Shown here one piece after another: positions 35,631 to 47,310 of a stretch of 64,000 nucleotides of DNA; position 1 is the first letter of the stretch; each line of letters opens with the position of its first letter. The DNA is from Monodelphis domestica. Taxonomy: Eukaryota; Chordata; Mammalia; Didelphimorphia; Didelphidae. Below the pieces are notes generated by a model. That model was not told the origin of the DNA. It worked only from the letters and a program-made list of their open reading frames with translations, and did no database searches. Position numbers and translations under genes: made by a program. The stretch spans positions 128,211,987-128,275,986 of the forward strand of contig NC_077231.1 of assembly GCF_027887165.1 (NCBI RefSeq), read 5' to 3'.

Positions 35631-36004
35631 AGGGGAAAGTGTGGGCATTTTAAAAAATAGGAGAATTCCAAGCATTTGTAAAGAAAAGACCAGGCCTGAA
35701 CAGAAAATTTGATGCTCAAGCACAGAACTCAAGAGAATCATCAAAAGACAATTAAGAAAGAGGGAAAAAAGAAAAACAAAACAAAACAAAAACAAAACTT
35801 TTTTTTTTTTAATGAGACTCAGTAAGTTAAAACAATATGTATCCCTATAAGAAAAGAGGTCATTGGTAACTCTCAAAAATTATTATCATCACCTGGGCAA
35901 CTAGAAGAATTACACTTTGAGGGACCAGTGACAAATTGTATAGGATGAAATGCCAAGACATAAATATGTATATAGATATATGTATGTATAAATACATCTA
36001 TTTG

Positions 36005-36014
36005 TGTGTGTGTG

Positions 36015-36068
<54 letters not shown>
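36005..36068. repeat. (TG)n/(TA)n microsatellite in L1 inter-ORF spacer
   Basis: A (TG)n run followed by interrupted (TA)n, within a purine-rich spacer (35760-36480) that separates ORF1 and ORF2 of this L1. The minus-strand frames of pyrimidine codons across the spacer (for example 36148-36651) are shadows of the strand bias. Confidence 0.95.
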
Positions 36069-36520
36069 ACTAGAGAGAAAAAGGGGTTAATACTAACAGA
36101 AATGGAAAAAGAAACAAAATGAGTAAATTTATTTGTCAGAAAGAAGCTCATGGTGGGAGGGGAAGAGCATCAATACCCTTGAAGGGTAAAGAGTTTGGAG
36201 ATCGGAAATAGTCAAATATTACGTGCATTAAAATTGACTCAAAGAGGGAAGAACAATAAAATACATTGATTTGTGCTCTATAGGGTAGGAGAAGGATAAA
36301 AAATAGATAGATGGGGAGGGAAGCAGTTAAAGGGAGGGAGAGAGGGGGGTCATAGTATAAAAAGTCTGTAAAGAAAATAAGAGGAGAATAAGAAGGAAGG
36401 GGGATAGAAAGGGAAATAAAATAAGGGTGGGAATTAGGGTCACTGATTAAAAACAAAACATTAGTGTAGAAGGAAATAGTGAAAGAAGAAAAGGCAGATC
36501 TAGGAGTAGAAATCAAAATG

Positions 36521-39500
36521 CTGGGAAATAAAAACCTGATAATCATAACTCTGAATGTGAATGGAATGAACTCACCCATAAAACACAAGCAAATAGCAGA
36601 GTGGATTAGAAATGAAAACTGTATCATATGCTGTTTACAAGAAACACACATGAAGAAGACAGAGACCCATAGGGTAAAAGTAAGAGGATGGAGCCAAATC
36701 TATTGGGCATCAACTGATAAAAAGAAGGCAAGAGTCACAATCATGATATCTGACAAAGTCAAAGTAAAAATAGATCTAGTTAAAAGAGATAGGGAAGGTA
36801 ATTACATTCTGATAAAAGGCAGCATAGACAATGAGGAAATATCAGTATTCAGCATGTATGCACCAAATGGCATAGCTTCCAAATTTTTAAAAGAGAAACT
36901 AGTAGAGCTCAATGATGAACTAGATAGAAAAAACTATACTAGTGGGAGACCTGAACTTTCCTCTATCAAAACTAGATAAATCAAACAAAAAAACTAAATA
37001 AGAAAGTGGTAAGAGAAGTAAATGAAATCTTAGAAAAATTAGTTAGTAGATATGTAGAGAAAAATAAATAGAGACAAAAAGGAATACACTTTCTTTTCAG
37101 CAGGACATGGTACATTCACAAAGATTGATTATGTATTGGGTATAAAAACATTGTAAACAAGTGCAAAAGATCAGAATAATAAATGCAACCTTCTCAGATC
37201 ACAATGCAATGAAAATAATAATTAGTAAGGGTACATGGAGATGCAAATAAAAATTATTTGGAAAATAAACAATAAGGTTCTCCAAAATCAGTAAAAGAAC
37301 AAATCAGAGAAACAGTTAATAATTTCATTGAAGAAAATGACAGTTATGAGACATACTTTTGAAATTGATGAGATGCAGTCAAAATATTGCTAAGGCAAAA
37401 ATTTATATCCTTGAGTTCATATATTAACAAATTAAAGAGGTCAGGAGTCAATGAATTGGGCATGCAAATTAAAAAACTAGAAGGTGAACAAATTAAAAAT
37501 CCTCAGAAGAAGACTAAATTAGAGATCCTAAAAATTAAAGGAGAAATTAATAAAATTGAAAGTCAAAGAACTATTGATTTAATAAACAAGACTAGAAGCT
37601 GGTACTTTGAGAAAACAAATAAAATAGACAAAGTACTGGTTAATCTAATAAAAAAAGGAAAGAAAAAAACCCAAATTGACAGTATCCAAGATGAAAAGGG
37701 AGACTTCACCTCTAATGAATAGGAAAGTAAGGCAATCATTAAAAATTTTGATGCCCAATTATATGGCAATAAAAATGGCAACCTAGGTGATATGGATGAA
37801 TATTTACAAAAATATAAGTTGCCTAGACTAACAGAGGAAGAACTAGACTACCTAAACAACCCCATATCAGAAAAAGAAATTGAAGAAGTCATCAAAGAAC
37901 TCCCTTAAAAAATCCCCTGGTCCAGATGGATTCACAAATGAATTCTATCAAACATTAAAATAACAACTAATCCCAATATTATACAAACTATTTGACAGAA
38001 TAAGAGAAGGAGTTCTACATTTTACAACAAAAATATGCTACTGATTCCAAAGACATAAAGGTCAAAAACCGAGAAAGAAAACTACAGACCAATCTCCTTA
38101 ATGAATATAGACACAAAAATCTTAAATAGAATACTAGCAAAAAGACTTCAGCAAGTGATCACAAGGTTTATTCACTATGACCAGATAGGATTCATACCAG
38201 GTATGCAAGGATGGCTCAAGATTTGGAAAAACATCCAAATAATTGACCATATTAACAAGCAAACTGACAAAAATCAAATGATTTTCTCAATAGATGCAGA
38301 AAAAGCCTTTGACAAAATACAACAATCATTCCTATTGAAAACACTAGAAAGCATAGGAATAGAAGGGCCTTTCTTAATAATAATAAATAGTATATATCTA
38401 AAACCATCAGCAAACATTATTAGCAATGGGGATAAACTAGAAGCCTTTCCAATCAGATCAGAAGTGAAACAAGGATGCCCATTATCATCTCTATTATTTA
38501 ACATTGTACTAGAAACACTAGCAGTATAGAGATAGAAAAAGAAATTGAAGGTATTAAAATTTGCAATAAGGAGACTAAACTATCACTCTTTGCAGATGAT
38601 ATGACGGTTTACTTAAAGAATCCTAGAAAATCAAACAAAAAGCTAATCAAAACAATCAACAATTTTAGCAGTTACAGGATACAAAATAAACCTGCATAAG
38701 TCATCAGCATTTCTATATATCTCAAACCCATTTCAGCAGAAAGAATTAGAAAGAGAAATTCCATTTAAAATCACCATAGACAATATAAAATTCTTAGGAA
38801 TCTATCTCCTGAGACAAACACAGGAACTATATGAACACAACTACAAAACACTCTCCACACAATTAAAACTAGATCTAAACAACTGTAAAAACATCAATTT
38901 CTCATAGGTAGGATGAGTTAACATAATAAAAATGACAATCCTATTCAAGTTAATTTACTTATTTAGTGCCATACCCATTGAACTACCATTTTTTTTACTG
39001 AATTAGAAAAAAAAAACATAACAAAGTTCATTTGGAAGAACAAAAGATCAAGGTTATCCAGGGAAATCATAAAAAAAAATGTGAAGCAAGCTGGTCTTGT
39101 AGTTCCAAATCTCAAACTGTACTATAAAACAGTGGTCATCAAAATAATGTGGTACTGCCTAGGAGACAGAAATGAGGATCAGTGGAATATCCTTGGGGTA
39201 AGTGAGCTCAGCAAGACAGTCTATGATAAGCCCAAAGATCCCAGCTTTGGGGACCAAAATGCAGTATTTGATAAAAACTAATGGGAAAATTTGAAGAAAA
39301 TATGGGAGAGATTATGTGTGGATCAACATCTCACAACCTCCACTAAGATTAACTCAGAATAGGTGAATGACTTGACTATAAAGAGGGAAACTGTAAGCAA
39401 ATTAGGTGAACACAGAATAGTATACATGTCAGGTCTTTGGGAAAGGAAAGACATTAAAACCAAGCAAGAGCTAGAAAAAAATCATGAAATGCAAAATAAA

Positions 39501-40290
39501 TAATTTTGATTACATTAAATTAAATTTTTTTGTATGAACAAAATCAATGCAACCAAAATTAGAAGGGAAGCAACAAATTGGGAAGCAATCTTCATAACAA
39601 AAACCTCTGACAAAGGTCTATTTACTCAAATTTATAAAGAGCTAATTCAATTGTACCAAAATTCAACCCATTCTCCAATTGATAAATGAGCAAGGGACAT
39701 GAATAGACAATTTTCAGTTAAAGAAGTGAAAACTATTAATAAGCACATGAAAAAGTGTTCTAAATCTTTTATAATCAGAGATGCAAATCAAAACAATTCT
39801 GATTTATCAGCTCATACCTAGCAGATTGGCCAACATGCCTGCAATGGAAGGTAATGAATACTTGAGGGAATGTGGCAAAGTCAGGACATTAATGCATTGC
39901 TGGTGGAATTGTGAATTGATCCAACCATTTTGGAAGGCAATTTGGAACTATGCCCAAAGAGAATTAAAAGACTTTCTGCCCTTTGATCCAGCTATAGCAC
40001 TGCTGGTTTTGTACCCCAAAGTGGTAATTATGAAAAAGACTTCTACAAGAATTCTCATAGAGATGCTCTTTGTTGTGGTAAAAAATTGGAAAATGAGGGG
40101 ATGCCCTTCAATTGGGGAATGACTGAACAAATTGTGGAATATGTTGGTGATGAAATACTATTGTGCTCAAAGGAATAATAAAATGGAGGAATTCCATGGG
40201 AACTGGAACTGGAATGATCGCTAGGAACTGATGTAGAGCAAAAGTAGCAGAACCAGGAGTACATTGTACAAAGAGACTGATACACTGTGG
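36521..40290 (+). pseudogene. L1 ORF2 (endonuclease and reverse transcriptase), broken
   Basis: Endonuclease: LIIITLNVNGMNSPIK from about 36530, CCLQETH near 36630 (the catalytic Glu block), GWSQIYWAS, and then a frame change just before 'VGDLNFPLSKLDKSNKK' (36938-36995), which holds the catalytic Asp. The linker 'IKGEINKIESQRTIDLINKTRSWYFEKTNKIDKVLVNLIKK' (37530-37650) is followed by 'KSPGPDGFTNEFYQ' (37910-37950). The reverse transcriptase has '[20 protein letters not shown]' and '[16 protein letters not shown]' (38101-38230), '[13 protein letters not shown]' (38284-38320), '[18 protein letters not shown]' and FADD at 38589-38600. The C-terminal Cys/His region 'CGKVRTLMHCWWNCELIQPFW' is at about 39867-39930. 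Stops and frame changes occur in all parts, so it cannot be expressed. Confidence 0.9.
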
Positions 40291-40684
40291 TACAATCAAA
40301 TGTAATGAAATTCTCCATTAGTGGCAATGCAGTGATTTTGAACAATTTGGAGGGATCTACAAACTATCCATATTCAGAGGAAAAATTGTGGGATTAGAAA
40401 TACAGAAGTAAAACTACTGCTTGATTACATGGGTCAAGGGTACATGGCTGGGAATGTAGTACCTAAATGAACATCCTAATGCAAGCACCAACAACATGGA
40501 AATACAATTTGGTCCAGGAGACATGTAATACCCAGGAAAATTGCATGTCAGCTGCATGTAGGGTGGGGTGAGGGAAGGGAAGGAAAAATATGATTCTTGT
40601 CACCAAGAAATAATGTTCTAATTTGACTCAATAAATAAATAAATAAATATTTAAAAATTTTAAAAATAGAAATAAAAAGACAAA

Positions 40685-41125
40685 AAAATTAAAATCACCC
40701 TAGACAATATAAAATATTTAAGAATATATCTGCCAAGAGAAATACATGAGTTATATGAACACAACTACAAAACACTTTCCACACAATTAAAACTAGTTCC
40801 CAATAACCTGGAAAAATATTAATTGCTAATGGTTAGGATAAGCTAATATAATAAAATGCCAGTCATATGCACATTAATTTACTTATTCAGTGCCATACCT
40901 ATATAACTCCAAGAAACTTTTCATTTAATTAGCAAAAACTATCATGAGGTTCACTTGGAAGAACAAAAGGTCAAGAATATCAATGGAACTAATGAAAAAA
41001 ATATGATGTTTTGGAACCTAGCACTACCAGATATTAAACTGTACTGTAAAGCTGTGATCCTCAAAACAGTATGGTACTGTTAAGAGTCTTGGGAGGATCA
41101 GTGAAATCAGTGAGTGAAAGAGACA
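40685..41125 (+). mobile_element. L1 ORF2 fragment left of the ERV
   Basis: Starts at the L1 phrase 'ITLDNIKYLRIYLPREIHELYEHNYKTLSTQLKL' immediately after the tail of the preceding L1. It continues through 'INC.WLG.ANIIK' and 'WKNKRSRISMELMKK' to 'WYC.ESWEDQ' at about 41100. It then stops, and retroviral pol begins. It is a separate L1 copy because it overlaps in content with ORF2 of the L1 just before it. Confidence 0.78.
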
Positions 41126-44100
41126 CTCAGTAGTTTTCAATATACATATGATCATTTCTTCTGTTCTTAGCACAGCTACATACTTTACAGTAGTGGACTT
41201 GTGCTGAGCCTTCTTTTCCATACCCATTCATGAGGATTCCAGGCATATCTTTCCTTAGACCTGGAAGGGTTTGCATTTTACATAGTGTCATCTGCCTGAG
41301 GGTTACATGGTAAGCCCAAGTTTATTCGCACAAATTCTGAGGCAAGACACAGATAGTATACAATTTAAAAACAGTAAATTAATCAAATATGTAGATGATC
41401 TACTCTTGGCTTTAATAGATGCAGATGCATGTCAGGAAGATAGTAAACACCTTCTTTTGGAACTACACAAAAGAGGGCATAAGATCTTGAAGAATAAAGT
41501 TCAGTGGTGTCTCCCCAAAGTAGAATATTTGGGGTTCATCCTGACTGTGGGTGCTTATTCTATTTCCCCCAAACGAATTGAAAATATTCGAAACTTAAGC
41601 TCTCCTACCACTAGGAAACAGTTGAGAGCAATTTTAGGAGCAACCGGGTTTTGTAGACAATGGATTCCTTGCTATGGGGAAATTACTAAAGCCCTAATAG
41701 CACTAACAAGGGGTTCAATCCCTGAACCACTTAAATTAGAGCCAGAACACCTGTCAGCTCTAGAAGATCTAAAACAAGTTATTCTGTCTGCTCCGGCTCT
41801 AGATATCCCTGATTACAACAAGTCATTTACTTTGTATGTACATGAGCGAAGAGGGGTAGTTCCAGGTGTTTTAACTCAGACTTTGGGACCTTCTCAGTGC
41901 CCAATTGTTCATTCTTTGGCCCAACTGGACCAAGTAGCATCAGGAGCACTACCATGTCTTAGAGGAGTGGCTTCTACAGCCTTATTAGTGACAAAAACTG
42001 TTTATCTAGTATTAGGATACCCATTAACAATTATGTGCCCACATGATGTGGAAGCATTGTTGCTAAGGCATAGAACACAAGCACTCTCTGATCAGCAAAT
42101 TACACGGTACAAAATAACCTTGTTAAACAATGAAATTATTACTCTGAAATGCTTTACAACCCTTACCCCTGCCACCTTGCTTCCATATTTACCAACTTCA
42201 GGAGAACCATTACAGAGTTGTGAAACACTAGCAGAAAACCTTTGAGATAATCTCTTGGACATTCCCTTAGACAATCCAGATCTGGTCTTATTTACTGATG
42301 ATTCTTCTTTTATGAGCGATGGCATACATTACACTGGAGCTTCTGTAGTCACAGAATTTGCCACTGAGTGGTCAGTTTCACTGCCTTCTAATATTAGTGC
42401 TCAAGGTGCAGAACTCCTACACCTGAAACATGCCTGTATAATTGCAAAGGATAAAAAGGCAACAATTTATATGAATTCTAGATATGCTTTTGACATTTGT
42501 CACACAGTTGGGATACTATGGCTCCAGAGAGGATTTTTAACCTCAGCTGGAAAATCTATAGCTAATGCAGAAATTATTAATGAAGTTCTTTCTGCTCTCC
42601 AGCTGCCTGCAACCCTAGCTACATGTACTTCATTGCTCTGCCCATATAGGTGGCACTGACCCTGTCCTGGGGAAATGACCAAGGAGATAGTGCTGCAAAG
42701 CTAGCAGTCATAGAAGGGCCTGAATTAATTTTGACATTAACAACCACTGATGACTTAAATTTGTCACTTTCCTATAATGAGAAGGAAGTAGAAAAATGGA
42801 AGCAAAAATTTCAAGCAAAACAGATTAATGAAGTATGGGTGTCATATGAAGGAAAACACCTGTTCCCTAGAAGTTTCTATCACCAAATTTGTGAATCTAT
42901 TCATAAAAATGGTCACTTTGCTAGCCAGGGCTTTGTGGACTCTGTTAAAATAGTATGGATAGCCCCTAGTATAACTACTATAGCCTCTAAAGTGTGTACA
43001 GCCTGCTCTACCTGCCAAACATATAAACAACATGCCTTTCATGGCTCAGCCTTTGGTGGGTGTCCTCTGGCTTACATACCTTTTGAGCACCTACAGATAG
43101 ATTTCATAACAATGCCAAAGGCTAGACATTATAAATTTTGTTTAATCATAGTAGATTAACTGACCAGATGGCTGGAAACACTTCCTGCAGCCTGAGCCAC
43201 AGTGGCTTTCATTGCTAAGGTGCTTTTAAAAGAGATTATTCCTCACTTTGACCTGCCAGCACATATTGATTCAGATAGAGAAAGTCATTTTACTGATTCT
43301 GTCCTAAATCAGATATATTCTTGCTTGGGGATAACTCCCATATTTCATGTTGCATATCATCCCCAGAGTTCAGGCCAATTTGAAAGAATGAACAGAGAAC
43401 TTAAAACTAAGATTGGCAAATTATGCACTGAGACACATTTAAAATGGACTGAAATTCTCCCTCTGGCCCTATTTTCTCTTAGAAGCAGGCCCAGAGGAGA
43501 CCTACACATCTCACCATTTGAGATGCTTTTGGGGCATCCATGTATACAGGCTAAGCCTTTCTTCCCTGCATATATATCACTACCAGGGGGAGATACTACT
43601 ATTTCTCCCTATATACAGGAATTACAGCACTAACTGTGTGAACTCCATGAATCCAGAGCTGCAGTACAAGATGGACCACTAGACTTTTCACTTCATGACC
43701 TGAACCCAGGAGACAAGGTGTATATTAAGAATTTCAAGCATACTGGAGCAACTCAGCCTTCATGGGAAGGACCATTCCAAATATTGTTAACTACTCCAAC
43801 ATCTATAAAGATTGGAGAAAAGGAATCTTGGATTCATTGCTCACATGTGAAGAGGGCATCTTCTGTTGAAACTGATTGACTGTATCCTATTACATTCATT
43901 GGAGATAATAACAAGTGGATACTGTCTTTCAGGAATGCATCAAATTCTGAATTTTTCCCTTATTTTTCTTGTTGATTTTCTTTTCTTTTGGTTAGAATAT
44001 TTGATTTTTTTTTCATTTCTTGTACTTAAGGTACATACAATCAATATTAATTTTTTATTCAACAGTAATATGTTTAATATATATGGGACTGTGATTAATG

Positions 44101-45981
44101 TTTTTTTTCTGATTCTAGGAAATGGGATCAAAAAGAGGCACAGACTTAACTTGAATAGTGCCAAACAGAGCACACAGGTCAAAAAGAAAGAAACCAATCC
44201 AGGCAGGATTGATGTACTTCTAAGCCATTACAAAAGGACTTGAACCTCATACTAGACTTCAGATTGTGACGCTTGATATATGTTAAGTTGTAGGACTTTC
44301 TTGTATCCATACTCTTTGTGAAATACTCACAAACAAGCACCAAAGTTTGGCTATCATCCTGGCTCCCATATCCCTGAAAAAGATAAAAGATCAGACCAGG
44401 GAATGACACGTCCCTATCAAAATAAAAATCTAGTACTTTTTCTTTCTTATAGTATGGCAACTTCCTGTGGTCTTGGCTGCAAATGGGTAAATGAAATATT
44501 ACTGCATTTTGTCCTACAGATTTGTGGGATAGAAATTACTTTAAATTGGACCCTAATACAAGGGTCTATTATGAATTTATTCTTGGTTACTCAACATTTT
44601 ATATACATAGATTTTGATATTTTGATTCTGATTTTGAATTTTTTTTCATTTCTACCAAAAGTTTAACTTTCTTCCATTTTTTTTTCTTTATCTTTTTGGG
44701 TTTTTTCCCTCTTCTTTTGATAATTGACTCAAACACTCCCATAACTCAATGTTGCATCATGAGCTGAACTGGGCATTTCTTAGCACCCACTTCAGGGGGG
44801 GATTGTATTTTAATAAAAATTCAAGATTTAAATTTTTGTTTGAGAAAAATCTTCAAGGAAATAAGCTTGCTAACTCCTAAATCCAGAGAATGAATTGTTG
44901 TAGAAAGAGGCCAGAAAACCTATAATCCATCAAGAAGATCCAGAATGAACCTTGGGTGTGGTTGATTGATCTTAAGTTTGATTGAACATTTATTTGAATG
45001 TATACTCTTATGCCAAAAGGGAACTGCCCCCTAATTGATTTTTGTCAATGTGCCCAGCAAACATTGATTTTGCTGTCTTTCTCTCTACTATTTCCCTTTT
45101 CTTTCTAACTAGTGTAGTTTCCTCTTAGAAGGTGAAATTTTGTATGCACCTACAGTTAGAAGAATTTAGAGGGGCAAGATGATTATGTTTAGTGATCAAT
45201 TGGGGAGATTAGTCCCCTAATCATCATCAGGGGGATTGTGAATTTTAGATTAGTCCACCTTTCTTAGTCTAACAAACAGGAATGTATACACCCATCCTTA
45301 AGGATTAAGTGTTGAGAAGGATGGCCTATGATAGACATGTGCTAGCAAATGACAAATCAGAAACAACTGACAGACCCCCTGGGCTGTCTTAAGTCAAGCT
45401 TAAGCTACCATTCCACCATTGATACATGTGAGATGCAGGAAGTGCTGTAAGATACAGTCTATATATTTCACGTCACTTCCTCTCTCCAGGCTTTTTCACA
45501 GAGATGTGGCTCTGGCTTTTTTTGCGGCAGAGATGTGGCTGGTGGCAGCATGTTGGGTGTCTTGTCATATTGGCGTTCCTGCAGCTCTTGTCTGGGTTTG
45601 GCTCGTGGCAGCATTTTGGCTTCTTGGTGTCTTGGCATTGTGGGATGTGTCATGTGAGGCATCTTCCCTGAGCTCCATCAGAGTTTAGGCTGATTCCTTT
45701 TTTTTTCTTTACCTTTCCTAAAAACTCCATCCTTCTAGGAGGCCCCTCATCTCAGAGGAGGCCTTGTTGCTAGAAGGTCTCTGACCTCCCCTTTGCTCAG
45801 GCTAGGCCAGAGAAATCTTATACCATTTCCCCTCTCTCTTCTTCTTAATTCCTTCCCTCTATATTAATTAAATCACCATAAAATTCCCAAACTGTCTTGA
45901 CTATTTTTATTGGGATTTGAATTAATCCCTGGTGACCAACTAAACTTATATTCAGTTAAAAAAAATCCTAAATTTCCCCCA
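41126..45981 (+). mobile_element. Class I (gamma-type) ERV fossil: pol, 3' interior and 3' LTR
   Basis: The element is 5'-truncated: 5' LTR, leader, gag and the start of pol are absent, and pol joins L1 sequence directly at the left. Parts: reverse transcriptase with YVDDLLLA and the gammaretrovirus-like 'GATGFCRQWIP' connection (41126-42250), RNase H (42255-42660), integrase with a zinc-binding N-terminus and a 'HPQSSGQFERMNRELK' core (about 42780-43880), a strongly decayed 3' interior (43880-45236) where env would lie but no envelope protein can be recognised, a purine tract, and the 3' LTR (45237-45981). The element is broken, with several breaks in pol. Long open stretches in pol suggest moderate rather than great age. 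It sits inside an L1 whose remainder resumes at 45990. Confidence 0.9.
45237..45981 (+). mobile_element. 3' LTR of the 41-46 kb ERV (group 2)
   Basis: Begins tgtgaatttta directly after the purine tract and ends near 45981 just before L1 sequence. It contains direct repeats of a 'gcagagatgtggctggtggcagcat'-like unit at about 45500-45625, an ataaa-type box near 45880 and the family's 'ccctggtgaccaac' near the 3' end. It shares blocks with the solo LTRs at 26310-26991 and 46179-46721. The 89-codon plus-strand frame at 45419-45688 runs through the Gly/Trp-rich repeats and is not a gene. Confidence 0.85.
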
Positions 45982-45989
45982 TGTAGTAT

Positions 45990-47310
45990 GAAAGAGCATT
46001 TCCAAACTGATAGCTGGTCAAAGGATATATACAGCTAGTTTTCAAAGGATTAAATCAAAATTATCATTGGTCACATGAAAAAATCCTTTAAATCATTAAT
46101 AATTAGAGAAATACAATTTAAAACAAATATCAAGTAGCACCTCACAATATTCAGATAGACAAATATGAATGAGAAAGCTGTGAATTTTAAGTCTCCATCT
46201 TGGTCTAGCACCCAAAAATTGTGCACACCCACACTACACGGGCATGTGATAGTCAATGACAAATCAAAATTAACTAACTGCCCACCTGGGCTGTCCTAAG
46301 CCAAGCTAGATCCACCATTGGCACTTGTGAGGCACAGGAAGTGAGATAGGGAACAGCCTCTGGCATTTGCTCACTTCCTGTGGAGAGAGCTAGACGGCAG
46401 TTCGTGTTAGAAGCTTGAAGAGAGAGGAAGCCTGCAGATAGCTTCCCTTCAGATCGGTCATGTGAGTCAAGGACTGATTCCTTCCACCTTGGCCCTTTGG
46501 GCCTAAACTCCCTCTGCCTTGATCAGAGGTTGAGTAGCCCCTTTCCCTTTTCTCCTCTCTCCTTCTCTCCCTCTCTTTTTCCCTACTCCCATTCTGATTA
46601 AACCTTCATAAACTCCATTCTGACTTGAGTGTTTCATTTTAGGAATTTCATAAGTAAATTCCTTGGCGGCCATTGTTCAATATTATAATAATCTTAAAAG
46701 GTGAGAATTTTCACCACAACAAAGCAAAGGGAAAATTCTGTTATGGATGAGGATTCACTAGTGAAGTTGTGAACTGATCTATTCATTCAGATTCACAATT
46801 TGAAACTGAGCAAAATGGCTGTAAAACTGCAAATCCATTCATCTAGCAGTATAACTACTAGGTCTATACACTCAAAAGATAAAATATGAAGGAGAAGGCT
46901 CTACCTTTGTGTACAAAAAATACTTATAGGAGTTTTTCTTGTGGTGATAAAGAATTGGAAACTAAGAGAATACCCATCATTGGGGAATGGCTGAAAAAAA
47001 TCAAGGTTTCTGATTGTGATAGAGTACCATTGTGCTATAAGAAATTATGAAGAGGATAGCAAAATAGATGAATTATATGGGTTGATGCAAAGTAAAGTGA
47101 GCAGAACTAGGAGAAAGAACTATCTAACTCCAAAGGAGAAATAGTGAACTCAGATTGAAGACTGAAGTTTATTTTCTTTTTTTTTTTACAACATAACTAA
47201 TGAGGAAATATGGTTTTCATATCTTTATATGTGTAATAATATTTCTTGCCTTCCCAATTAGTACTAGAGTAGTAAGAAAGATGGAGAGAATTCAGAACTA
47301 ATAAAAACGA
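45990..47310 (+). mobile_element. L1 3' end, split by a solo LTR
   Basis: The left piece (45990-46178) starts in the region of 'WSKDIY.QFSKD' and includes 'IIREIQFKTNIK.HLTIFR'. The right piece (46722-47310) continues with the C-terminal domain ('KWL.NCKSIHLAV', 'FLVVIKNWKLREYPSLGNG', 'YGLMQSKVSRTRRK') and the 3' UTR with a long T run at 47178-47188. This is an older L1 type than the edge copies. It may be the continuation of the fragment at 40685-41125, with the stretch between them lost around the ERV. Confidence 0.75.
46179..46721 (+). mobile_element. Solo LTR of class I ERV (group 2) with 4-bp target duplication
   Basis: Runs from tgtgaattttaag to ...ccacaaca (TG...CA ends). It is flanked by aagc at 46175-46178 and 46722-46725, the 4-bp duplication expected for class I ERVs. 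It shares with the 45237 LTR the 'atgtgatagtcaatgacaaa' and 'ctgggctgtcctaagccaag' region, and has a C/T-rich block (46540-46600) and an 'attaaaccttcataaactcc' polyadenylation region. Length is 543 bases with no interior. Confidence 0.85.

Larger units (their letters stand above)
32520..35760 (+). pseudogene. L1 ORF1, broken and split by two retroviral insertions
   Basis: The N-terminal and coiled-coil part is at 32520-33222 ('HELKQENSVSKARIDQLENKAKKVKDDLQRKIDQKKKADQRD', then 'NRSRRDNLTIIGLLENHDKRKSLDII', which is the start of the RNA-recognition domain). The ERV at 33223-34829 replaces the central part of that domain: roughly 350-400 bases present in other L1 copies are missing. The C-terminal piece resumes at 34830 ('acccagcaaaacgggctata'). 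It is cut again by the LTR at 34861-35630 and ends at 35635-35760 ('FQAFVKKRPGLNRKFDAQAQNSRE'). ORF1 normally coats L1 RNA and acts as a chaperone; this copy cannot. Confidence 0.8.
31907..40680 (+). mobile_element. Near full-length L1, interrupted by an ERV and a solo LTR
   Basis: 5' UTR (31907-32520), ORF1 (32520-35760 with two insertions), a purine-rich spacer with a microsatellite (35760-36520), ORF2 (36521-40300) and a 3' UTR ending in (AAAT)n near 40640-40680. The exact 5' end is not visible beside the antisense LTR. All L1 parts occur in normal order, and this copy is the most complete in the window, but both frames are broken many times. The 3' UTR matches that of the copies at the two window edges. 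Confidence 0.85.

Noticed and set aside
35873-36651. Minus-strand frames of up to 167 codons with hydrophobic, Ser/Phe/Leu-rich sequence resembling membrane proteins
   Set aside because: They are antisense to the purine-rich L1 spacer and the start of ORF2. The composition follows strand bias, and the plus strand carries recognisable L1 protein.
41307-42245. Possible domesticated retroviral pol gene (312 open codons)
   Set aside because: It is one part of an ERV fossil whose pol is broken in several places and which still has its 3' LTR. Nothing suggests a host promoter or selection.
45419-45688. Ala/Trp/Val-rich 89-codon plus-strand frame that looks like a membrane peptide
   Set aside because: It lies within the LTR and is generated by short direct repeats there.
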